Part shown: positions 53,813 to 62,700 of the stretch, piece after piece
Numbering within the stretch: position 1 is the first letter of the stretch
Layout of the letters: each line of letters opens with the position of its first letter
From: JAGDZR01 sp049115695
GTDB lineage: Bacteria; Bacteroidota; Bacteroidia; Cytophagales; Cyclobacteriaceae
Reading direction: 5' to 3'
Length of the DNA: 64,000 nucleotides
Assembly: GCA_049115695.1 (NCBI GenBank)
Contig: JAGDZR010000017.1
Coordinates: forward strand, 259,010 to 323,009
The notes under the pieces: generated by a model
The model's database searches: none
The model's input: the letters and a program-made list of their open reading frames with translations, nothing else
Told to the model about the DNA's origin: nothing
Made by a program: the position numbers and the translations under genes

Positions 53813-56170
53813 CTAAAAGTCGATTACGATACCAATAGATGGGAGCACGGTTCCACTACTAGTATCTTGAATTCTTGTTAGGTTAGATGGATTAACTGGG
53901 ACACCAAACTCATCTCGACTAAGACCATAAGCAGGCTCTGCAGGTGTAACCTGAGCAAATACATTTTGCACCTCGAAGTATATATCCAATGTCAGTTTTT
54001 GATAATTCCACTTCTTATCAATTCGTATATCAGTTTGATTAAATGGATTCAATGAAACAGTTCCGAGTTGACTGTAGTCTTTAATGATTGCCGGATAATT
54101 AGCTAAAGTGGCATCTTCATCAACAGGGGCGTAAGGAGTTGCTCCCAAATATCTTGTTCGGGCACTAACTTCCCAGTTGTTTCCAAACTGATAACCGCCT
54201 GTAAATGTCAACAGGTTTCGATTGTCCCAGGTAGAAGGTAAATAGTCATTGGATAAGCCAGTGTACTCACTTTTATATAGTGTATAGGCTAGAATTCCAT
54301 AAAAGTTCTTCGTCAGTTTTTTCTGGAGGAGTATTTCCATGCCATACGTGCGGCCCAAACCGACACTGGTCACCGGCTCATTACCCAAAACAGAAAAGTC
54401 GCCACCCAGATTTGCAAGAGAAACACCTTCGATTGATGATACAGGATAATCCGCATACTTTTTGTAAAATCCTTCTAGAGTCACCCGAAAACTCTCATTG
54501 AAGAGGTATTCAAAGCCAGAAACCAAGTGGTCACTTTGTATGTACTTGCTGGATTTATTCAGCATGATGCCTTGATTGTTTTGAAAACCCAGGACTGTGT
54601 AAGGTGGTATTTTATAGTATCTGCCGACTGACGCATTCCATCTCAACTTGCCCTTTTCATCAATCTGATAGCTTATTGATCCTCTTGGAGAGAGCTGGTT
54701 GAGTAGATTGTTTCCTTTTTCAGTGTATGTGTTACCATCGGTCCTAAGCCCAATCGATACACTTAACCGATCTTGAAGATATCGGGCAGATCCCTGAGCA
54801 AAAACCCCATATCGCACAAATCCAAGGTCACTTGAGAAGTTGAATTCATTTACAATATCGGTCGTTTCATTGCGGTAGTCTACATATTGAGTGGAGCCAC
54901 CTGCTGTCCAGGTCCAAACAGGTAAGAACTTGGTCATTTCATATCGAAGTTTTGTTTCTTGCTCCTGAGAAATATTTCCAAGGTACAACCCAGTTTGATT
55001 GACATTATCTGAATATTGATTGAGATTATTACTTAGAATATTGGTGCTTAAAGATGTCCGCATAAAACCGGATTTATCTTTGAATCTCATTCTCCAACTT
55101 AATCCTGATGTTGTGGTCCATTGCTTGATGATTGGAATTTGATCAAGAATAGATTGTTGATTCACATCATATTCGTCTGGTACATTGATCGCGAAATCAT
55201 CAATGGAGCCAACACCGGTAAAGATCAAATCATTATAATCATTGATTTTATGAGAAATCTTGTATTGATAATCCCAGTAATCTGGTAGAAAAGGAAGATC
55301 GATTGCCTGAAAAAGGAGTTGCAAATAGGAGCGTCTGACAGAAGCGATAAAGGTCGTGTTGCTAGTTTCTTTGTCTTTTTTGAACAAGGGACCTTCAATT
55401 GTGGCAGCAGCTTCACTGCTGCTCAATCTGAAATTACTACGCAGCTCTCTGTTGTTTCCATTTCGCTGATCGAACTGAAGCACACCAGACAAAACGTTAT
55501 CATACTTAGCGCCAAATGAGCTGGTCGACAGTGTGACGCCTTCAAAGAATGAGACGTTCAATAAACCTACAGGACCACCAGCGCTCCCCTGAGTACTAAA
55601 ATGATTGATATTAGGAATCTCAATTCCGTCCAGGTAGTAAACATTCTCATTTGGCGCACCACCTCTGATGATGATGTCGTTTCGAAAACCACCAACAGAG
55701 CCCGAAACCCCAGGTAAGGACTGAACAACTTTTGCAATATCATTATTGCCTCCAGGATATGTAGCAATTTCTTCTCTATTCAGCTTTTGAATGGATAGCG
55801 GCGTTTCTTCAAGCTTTTCAAATGGATTGGCAATAACCACAACTTCAGACAACTCACTGATGTCTTCTTCCAGTTCAAAATTGATATCTGGATTACCACC
55901 AGATTTCACCACTACATTAAATCTGGTAATAGGTTTGAATCCAACATATGAGACTTCCACAGTATAATTCTTTGTGGGTATGTTTTGTATCAGGTAGTTC
56001 CCGTCAAAATCTGTAATTGCACCCATGTTCGTGTCTGCCAATTTCACAGTGACACCAATGAGTGGTTCACCGGTAATGTCGGTAATATTTCCTCTTAGAG
56101 AACCCAAACTTTGCGATGTAGCAAAGTGAGTTAGGAAAAGAGAAATAATGATATGTGGAATGTATTTCAT
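53813..56170 (-). CDS. TonB-dependent receptor with carboxypeptidase-like N-terminal domain
   Basis: The 785-residue protein has a signal peptide (ending FATSQ), a CarboxypepD_reg-like domain (residues about 20-110: LRGNITDITGEPLIGVTVKL), a plug (IQKLNREEIATYPGGNNDI, then SLPGVSGSVGGFRNDIIIRG) and a barrel ending IGIVIDF. There is no SusD partner and no siderophore or vitamin gene beside it, so the ligand is unknown. The promoter region carries an inverted repeat. Confidence 0.9.
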   Translation of the reverse strand: MKYIPHIIISLFLTHFATSQSLGSLRGNITDITGEPLIGVTVKLADTNMGAITDFDGNYLIQNIPTKNYTVEVSYVGFKPITRFNVVVKSGGNPDINFELEEDISELSEVVVIANPFEKLEETPLSIQKLNREEIATYPGGNNDIAKVVQSLPGVSGSVGGFRNDIIIRGGAPNENVYYLDGIEIPNINHFSTQGSAGGPVGLLNVSFFEGVTLSTSSFGAKYDNVLSGVLQFDQRNGNNRELRSNFRLSSSEAAATIEGPLFKKDKETSNTTFIASVRRSYLQLLFQAIDLPFLPDYWDYQYKISHKINDYNDLIFTGVGSIDDFAINVPDEYDVNQQSILDQIPIIKQWTTTSGLSWRMRFKDKSGFMRTSLSTNILSNNLNQYSDNVNQTGLYLGNISQEQETKLRYEMTKFLPVWTWTAGGSTQYVDYRNETTDIVNEFNFSSDLGFVRYGVFAQGSARYLQDRLSVSIGLRTDGNTYTEKGNNLLNQLSPRGSISYQIDEKGKLRWNASVGRYYKIPPYTVLGFQNNQGIMLNKSSKYIQSDHLVSGFEYLFNESFRVTLEGFYKKYADYPVSSIEGVSLANLGGDFSVLGNEPVTSVGLGRTYGMEILLQKKLTKNFYGILAYTLYKSEYTGLSNDYLPSTWDNRNLLTFTGGYQFGNNWEVSARTRYLGATPYAPVDEDATLANYPAIIKDYSQLGTVSLNPFNQTDIRIDKKWNYQKLTLDIYFEVQNVFAQVTPAEPAYGLSRDEFGVPVNPSNLTRIQDTSSGTVLPSIGIVIDF

Positions 56171-56205
56171 AAATATTTAGTTCAACTGTACCTGTTCTAC
56201 GGATA

Positions 56206-56245
56206 CAAAGATATATTGTTTAACGAAATTATTAAAAAGTTAAAC
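56206..56245 (-). promoter_or_regulatory. TonB receptor promoter with overlapping inverted repeat
   Basis: TATCTTTG (minus, 56206-56213) is a full -7 match 36 bases before the ATG, with a weak TTA at -33. GTTTAAC (56218-56224) and GTTAAAC (56239-56245) form a 7-bp inverted repeat with a 14-base spacer that covers the -33 area, as an operator would. The divergent sigma factor gene begins at 56313. Confidence 0.5.
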
Positions 56246-56312
56246 AAAATATATTTTTAGAAATATTCCAACCTTAAAGGCCATTTCGCATCTTTATGTT
56301 GAAACCTGATCA

Positions 56313-56870
56313 ATGAGTTCAAAACACCTGGATATCAACACAGCGCTGGTTGCTGGAGTAAAGCAAGGAAATGAGGAGGCCGCCCGACAGCTGTATCGGG
56401 TATATAGCCAGGCGATGTACAATACTTTAATCAGAATTGTTGGGAATACCTCTGATGCTCAAGATTTACTTCAGGAGGCATTCGTGGAAGCATTTTCAAA
56501 TATTAGTTCTCTGAGGCAGTCAACGGCATTTGCCGGATGGCTAAAGCAAATAGTGGTTAATAAAGGCCTTGGATTTCTTAGGAAGCGCAAAATGCAATTT
56601 GAAAAGCTTGGAGAAGAGTGGGATGCTGAAGATGAAATGGATGACGAGCAGGAAGAGGTGAAAATGTCAGACATCCTTTCAGCGATTGATGATTTACCGA
56701 GTGGTGCCAGAACAGTTGTGCTATTGCATTTGATCGAAGAAGTAAGCCATAAAGAAATTGCCAGGGAATTAGGTATTAGTGAATCAACCTCAAAGACCCA
56801 GTACATGAGAGGTAAGAGACTTTTGAAGGAAAAACTTAAAAACAAAGGATATGGACTGGTTGGAAGCTAA
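56313..56870 (+). CDS. ECF-type RNA polymerase sigma factor
   Basis: The 185-residue protein has region 2 (DAQDLLQEAFVEAFSNISSLR near residue 50) and region 4 (LIEEVSHKEIARELGISEST near 145), with the helix-turn-helix that reads -35 DNA. Length is normal for sigma-70 family ECF factors in Bacteroidota. The next gene overlaps its end by 20 bases and encodes a membrane protein, presumably its anti-sigma factor. Confidence 0.92.
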   Translation: MSSKHLDINTALVAGVKQGNEEAARQLYRVYSQAMYNTLIRIVGNTSDAQDLLQEAFVEAFSNISSLRQSTAFAGWLKQIVVNKGLGFLRKRKMQFEKLGEEWDAEDEMDDEQEEVKMSDILSAIDDLPSGARTVVLLHLIEEVSHKEIARELGISESTSKTQYMRGKRLLKEKLKNKGYGLVGS

Positions 56871-57369
56871 AGTGAGAGAGGAGCGCGCTGAGATAGACAC
56901 CTTCTCCACTCCTGAGCATATAGAAGATCTTGTTATTGACAACTGGAAGAAACCTAAAAGGAATCTGTTGATTTATTGGAAGGCTGCAGCCATTCTTTTA
57001 GTTGGAATCACTATTGGACTTGTTATTGGTTCGAATGAAGAACAGGCTGCACCTCCACCGGTCACAGTGATTTTGGATGAAGAATATGTCGAATTGACGG
57101 CAGAATACTCCGAACAAATCGATCGACTTGAACAAGACATTAGACTCGATCGGTTAAATCGGAAGGAGTTCGATTGGATTTTTAGGGATCTTGAACATTT
57201 AGAGGAAATCAACTTGCTCTATCAGGAAGATATGGGAAGCCCGGACGCCCAGCATAAAACGATTCGTGTATTGCTTGACTATTATGAGAAGCGGATTAAA
57301 ATTTTAAAAAGGTTAGAAAAAGAAATTAAAAGGAAGAAAAATGAAGAGTATCGCAACATTGCTGCTTAG
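56851..57369 (+). CDS. Probable membrane anti-sigma factor
   Basis: The 172-residue protein has a short cytoplasmic N terminus (about 45 residues), one membrane helix (YWKAAAILLVGITIGLVIGS) and a coiled-coil-rich periplasmic part (EYSEQIDRLEQDIRLDRLN). There is no FecR domain or HxxxCxxC zinc motif. It overlaps the sigma gene by 20 bases and the next gene by 29 bases; this tight packing, with topology, supports the anti-sigma role. Confidence 0.65.
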   Translation: MDWLEAKVREERAEIDTFSTPEHIEDLVIDNWKKPKRNLLIYWKAAAILLVGITIGLVIGSNEEQAAPPPVTVILDEEYVELTAEYSEQIDRLEQDIRLDRLNRKEFDWIFRDLEHLEEINLLYQEDMGSPDAQHKTIRVLLDYYEKRIKILKRLEKEIKRKKNEEYRNIAA

Positions 57370-58630
57370 TCTGTTTGTCGGACTAAATACCAGTTTAGCA
57401 GGAGAGTTTCTGCAAACGCAAAAGAGTGCCAAATTTAAGTATGATGTGAGCTCATCAACTTTAATCAATATCAAGGCAAAAAATACAATTCTCGAAATAG
57501 AATCTCACACGGGTGCTTATGTAGAGTTTGAGGCCATTCTTGAGTTTAAGGGTGAGGCAAATGATGAAATGCTTGATTTTTTAGACAATTACGAAGCTCG
57601 TGTTAAGGAAGGTGTGGCTGTTTTTGGTGACGAACTTGGCATTACTTCAGATCTGAAAATACCTAACAAAAGAGAGCAGATTGGTTTGATAATAGGCTAT
57701 AAGGATGATGAGCTTCGAATGACATACAGGCTGAAAGTGCCGAGAAATAATGCCATTGAAATAAAAAGTTCTTATCGGGATATGACCATGAAAGGCGCCT
57801 ATACCGGGCCCGTAGTAATAGATCATTACTCCGGAGAAATCGAAGCTGGTTCTTTTGACAAATTGGAGTTGAAGTTGAAATATGGCCAATCCAGGTTTGA
57901 GTCAATTGGAATGCTCAAGGTGGAACTCTATGAAGAAGAGTTTAAAGCGAATGAAGTGAAAGCGGTGAAGGGTGTTACCAAATATTCTGATGTTGACTTT
58001 GGTCATGTTGGTATTGTTGAGTTGGAATCATATGAAGACAATTTGTCCGCCGAGGAGGTAGCATCCATTAGTGGTGTTTATAAGTATGGTGAAATGAGAG
58101 TTTCTGGTGGAATTGATAAGTTGTCCTTGACTAGTTATGAATGGCAATTGGAGAGTAATAACATCGAAGAGTGCATTTTGAATGAGAGTAAATACAGTCG
58201 CTTTAAAAGTACTCAGGTTGGCAAAATGAGATTTGTGGATGCATATGAAGATCGAATCGAAGTTGAACGACTTGGATCGTTAGATTTTATTGGGAAGTAT
58301 GTGGAACTGAACATTGGTACTTTGCAGGAATCTTTAAAAGTTGATGGTTATGAAACTGATGTGGAGCTGGATAATATTGGGAGTGATGCTAATGAAATCT
58401 TTTTAGATGGAAAATATAACAAGCTGAAACTCAATCTGGATGGGACGTCCATTGCTTTGGATGCCAAAGTCAAATACGGCAATTTCGATTATGATAAATC
58501 AGCTTTTGATGTTGTAAGACATATTAGGGATGGTTCCGAATTGGAAATTGAAATGAGTTCAGTACAATTAGGATCGAATGAAACGAAGGTTGTCATTCGG
58601 GGATATGAGATTGATGTTGATATAAATTGA
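57341..58630 (+). CDS. Exported beta-helix-like protein of a sigma factor operon
   Basis: The 429-residue protein has a signal peptide (ending TSLAG) and then many short beta-strand repeats (LTSYEWQLESNNIEECILNE, KYGNFDYDKSAFDVV, VDGYETDVELDNIG), like DUF4097-type putative adhesins. The function is unknown. It begins inside the anti-sigma gene (29-base overlap) and AGGAAG lies just before its ATG. A terminator follows at 58637. It is probably the output or the sensed envelope component of the sigma system. Confidence 0.7.
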   Translation: MKSIATLLLSLFVGLNTSLAGEFLQTQKSAKFKYDVSSSTLINIKAKNTILEIESHTGAYVEFEAILEFKGEANDEMLDFLDNYEARVKEGVAVFGDELGITSDLKIPNKREQIGLIIGYKDDELRMTYRLKVPRNNAIEIKSSYRDMTMKGAYTGPVVIDHYSGEIEAGSFDKLELKLKYGQSRFESIGMLKVELYEEEFKANEVKAVKGVTKYSDVDFGHVGIVELESYEDNLSAEEVASISGVYKYGEMRVSGGIDKLSLTSYEWQLESNNIEECILNESKYSRFKSTQVGKMRFVDAYEDRIEVERLGSLDFIGKYVELNIGTLQESLKVDGYETDVELDNIGSDANEIFLDGKYNKLKLNLDGTSIALDAKVKYGNFDYDKSAFDVVRHIRDGSELEIEMSSVQLGSNETKVVIRGYEIDVDIN

Positions 58631-58636
58631 TGATAG

Positions 58637-58656
58637 CCCTCTCATGAGGGTTTTTT
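58637..58656 (+). terminator. Terminator after the sigma operon
   Basis: CCCTC and GAGGG pair around TCAT and are followed by six T. It also shows that the ATG at 58644 is not the epimerase start. Confidence 0.75.
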
Positions 58657-58667
58657 ATTTTCGAGAC

Positions 58668-59531
58668 ATGGTTGAGCTTGAAAATGAAAATATCAAAGTC
58701 CGAATTAGTTCAAAGGGTGCTGAACTTCAGAGTGTTTTTGCAAAAGACAGGGATGTAGAATATCTATGGCAGGGAAATGTTAAATACTGGGGGCGAAGAG
58801 CACCTGTACTTTTTCCAATAGTTGGTGGGCTAAAAGACGGTAAGTATAAATACAATGGGAAGACCTACACCATGAGTCAACATGGTTTTGCCAGGGACGA
58901 AGTGTTTGAACTTGTTAAAGCTGATAAAACACAAGCAAGCTTTCGGCTGGTTGACAATGAACGAACCCGGTCGAACTATCCCTTTCAATTTTCTCTGCTC
59001 ATCAGTTATGAATTAGTTGACCAGCAATTACGCATTGCCTATCAGGTTCAAAATACAGGAAAGAATACTTTGCTTTATAGCATTGGTGGTCATCCTGCAT
59101 TTAATTGCCCTTTGCTAAAGGAGGAGCAGCGTTCTGACTATCAATTGATTTTTAATCATAAGGAAACTGCGCATTCACAATTTTTAGAAAATGGAGTTCG
59201 AGCTAAGGAAGGGATGGTGCTAAATAATTCGAGCAGATTACCTATATCTGATGATCTCTTCGATGAGGATGCATTGATATTCTCAGGACTCAAATCTTCT
59301 CAAGTCACACTGTCCGGACCTAATGGACCAGTTCTTGATTTTGATTTCAGTGAATTTGACTATTTGGGCATCTGGTCGAAAAATAGTGAAGCCCCATTTG
59401 TATGCATTGAGCCCTGGATGGGGGTGGCTGATCATGCTCTCCATAATGGAGACTTTGATCAAAAGGAGGGTGTTAGGTCATTGGAATCTAATGGAATGGA
59501 GGAATTTTTATTTTCAACTAGATTTTTTTGA
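58668..59531 (+). CDS. Aldose 1-epimerase family protein (LacX-like)
   Basis: An ATG at 58644 is in frame but lies in the terminator hairpin, so ATG 58668 is used (287 residues). The galactose mutarotase fold shows WQGNVKYWGRRAPVLFPIVG near the N terminus, SQHGFAR (His), GGHPAFNCP (His) and PFVCIEPWMGVADH with the catalytic Glu region. It interconverts anomers of a sugar. It stands alone. Confidence 0.88.
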   Translation: MVELENENIKVRISSKGAELQSVFAKDRDVEYLWQGNVKYWGRRAPVLFPIVGGLKDGKYKYNGKTYTMSQHGFARDEVFELVKADKTQASFRLVDNERTRSNYPFQFSLLISYELVDQQLRIAYQVQNTGKNTLLYSIGGHPAFNCPLLKEEQRSDYQLIFNHKETAHSQFLENGVRAKEGMVLNNSSRLPISDDLFDEDALIFSGLKSSQVTLSGPNGPVLDFDFSEFDYLGIWSKNSEAPFVCIEPWMGVADHALHNGDFDQKEGVRSLESNGMEEFLFSTRFF

Positions 59532-59709
59532 CCAAACAACTCCCGTTCATTCAAGGTTTTTTCCTGTTCATCGCGATGGCAGGTTTCTGACTTATTTTGG
59601 CAGAATTTCGCTACTCCTTATTATGATTGTTGAGCGATGTTTGTAGTTGAGTTTAGATTAATCGTCAGGTGATCTCCTGATGGTTGATCTTAAAATGAGT
59701 TAACCAAAT

Positions 59710-62700
59710 ATGACTACAAATTACACCACATCAATTCCTGAATATATCAGTGGATCATTTCGCATCATGCTTGTCATGATATTGATTGCGGGGAGTTTCA
59801 CATCACTCGCACAAACGAAGGGAATGATCATTGAGCCAGCCAGTGGTACAGTACTGGATCCCGACGGAGACGGATATATTTCGAACGACGCTTCAGGATT
59901 TTCAGGAGACTCTGACGATACAGATGAATTTGAAAGTTCTGGGTGGACACCCTTCCCCACTGTAGGTGCGGGAGAGGTGCTTTCAGATGTAAGAAGTGGA
60001 CCGAACGAGGGCTTTACGGATTTTTCTGTTGATCCGGGAGGATTTGCAACTTACCTCAGGAATGATGGCACCAACTTGATCTTTCGATTTAGAATGGCTG
60101 ATTATAGGCCTAATGCGAAGGGATATACAGTCTTGATTGATACCGATGGTCAAATTGGAGCAGATGAGGTGCTAGCTGGCGACAATCCTGGATTTGAGTT
60201 GGCAGTTGTGCTAAGATCAAAGCATGAAGTTTCTATTTTGGACATTGATGGTCAGTCAGGTTGCCCCACTGCCGACAATACTTATACGCTAGCAGATAAT
60301 TCGCAGAAAGCAGTTTCTGGGATCGAATCGGGAGGTAATCTTGATTTTTTCTATGACTTTTATGTTCCTTTAGCTGACCTCTATACCGCAGGAGGTATTA
60401 ATGCTTCTACAGGTTTAAGGTTTGCAGCAACCACCAATACATCGAACAGTTGTACATTTCAGGGATCCTTGTCAGATATTGGAGGAATGGATGACAATGC
60501 TAATGGTTGTTTAGCCTGTGCATTGACTGAGATTGTTGAGGTTCAAACACCAACATCGATTACAGATATTACTTCCTCAGGATTCCCCACGGCATGTCCT
60601 TCTTTACCTAGTGAAATACAGGCAGGGACCAGCGTTGCAGTTTCAGGTACAGCTGCATTAGGTTCTACAGTAAGAATATACATCGATGGAGCCCTGGACC
60701 AAACCATTACTGCAGATGCTTCAACAGGGGTTTATTCAGCTACACTTTCGAGCGTAACCGCAGGTGATGTAATCACTGCAACAGCCCAGATTTCAGGATA
60801 CACTGTATCTAATTCAACTTGCAATACTGTTACTGCCACAGAATCTTGTGCCGGAGCTCCTGCGGCAATGTCATTTACTCCTGCTAATGGAGCGTCGGGT
60901 TCAATTACCGGTTCTACCGCCACAGGATTTGGTACACTAGCTGACATTCAAATGGAATTCCGTCCTTACGGAGATGCTAGTTTATTAGCCGGGGATATTA
61001 CAGCTTATGACAATGCTACCGGGGCGTGGACCTTTGAACTTTCAGGAGGTGCAAAAACCTCAGGGGTTTCTTATGAGGGACGTATCAGAGCTGTAGGTGG
61101 TTGTTGGAGTGATTGGGCTATTTTTTGTGGTTACGGAAACAACGCAACCCAAGGTGACATTCCCGTAATTACTTCGTCTAATCCGATAAGCGCTGGAAGT
61201 GGAATTACAATTTCCGGAACCGTTGATGCACCGAATAAAAATAATTTGGATGGAGTTAAAATTATTGCCGTCCAAGGGGGATCTACCATTGGTTCGGTCA
61301 CGATTGCAGCTACGAAAAACACGACGGGAAATGCATGGTCGATTACCGGAGTTACTGTGGATGAATGTGGCGATGTTGAATTAAGATCACAAGTAAGAAT
61401 AAGCGGAGCTTTTGACGGATGTTTCTCAGATGCAGCTTTACTTAGCGTCAATACAGTCCAATCTTCAACTCCAACTGTGACAGGAAGTTATTGCAGTCCA
61501 GTAGAGACCATTTACGGTACTTCTTCAGAAGATGTAGGAACGGCCATCGATGTATTGGTCAATGGAAGTTCAATTGGAGTGACTACTGTAGATGAATTTG
61601 GCACCTGGACTTTAACAGGATTAAACGTAAGCACAGGAACAATCACTGCAACTGCGGAGAATTCAAATGCTTGTGAGAGTAAAAGCGCGAGTTCTGCAGG
61701 AGTTACGATTTCAACCAGTCCGTCAGCTCCTACCATTTCAGGTTGGTCTAATGTATCAGAGGGAACTACAAGTATAACTGTTAGTCCTTCCGGTAGCTAC
61801 ACACTTTATATTGATGGATCAGAAGTTACGGACGCAGCAGGTACACCCATTACGACGACTAATGGTGTATTTACAGGACTAAGTGCAAATAACGAACCTG
61901 AAAGCTATATTTATGCAGGTGGACAGTTATCAGTTACAACAACAAGTGGTGGTTGTGAAAGTCCGATTTCGGGAACAGAAGAAGTGCCTTGTACTGTACC
62001 ATCGACATCACTAACCGTTACTCCAAATTCGGCTAGTATCTCATCCGGATCAACAGTAGATGTTACCGTTGAATCTGCCGTTTCTAGCACCATTTATGAA
62101 CTTTATAACACAAATCTTGCGGCCAACACAGGAGTAACAGGATTGGGTGTTGGAAGTAATTTGACCTTAACCTCGTCTGCACTCACGGCAAACACTACTT
62201 TGCAGGTGAAGGCATTTAAGATTTTCCCAGCTTCATGTACATCTACTCTTACTGACAATGTGCCAGTAACGATTGTAGTCGGTAGCCCTCCTACAACAAA
62301 TGATGTGACTAATGCATCCAGTATTTTGGCATCAGCAGGAGCGACTGATATTGACAACCCGACCGGGACTGATTCAGATGGAACAATTACCGCGTATCGC
62401 ATAAAGTCATTACCTGCTACAGGCACGCTTTATAAATCAGATGGATCAACTGCAGTTTTGGATGAAGAGTCTCTTACCGTTGCAGTTGCAAATGGGCTGA
62501 AGTTTGATCCAGCTGGATCCAATATTGGGAATGTCACTTTTACACTTGCTGCAATTGATAATGATGGAAATGAGGATAGTTCTCCAGCTACTTTTACTAT
62601 CCCAATCGATGCGACTGTTTCAATAACTGCCTCTGACGCTACTGCCGATGAGACAGGATCGAATGACGGTGAGTTCACAGTTTCATTGAGCGTAACCAAT

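Noticed and set aside
58644..58667. Aldose epimerase start at ATG 58644
   Set aside because: That ATG is in the loop and right arm of a terminator hairpin; ATG 58668 is a normal start.
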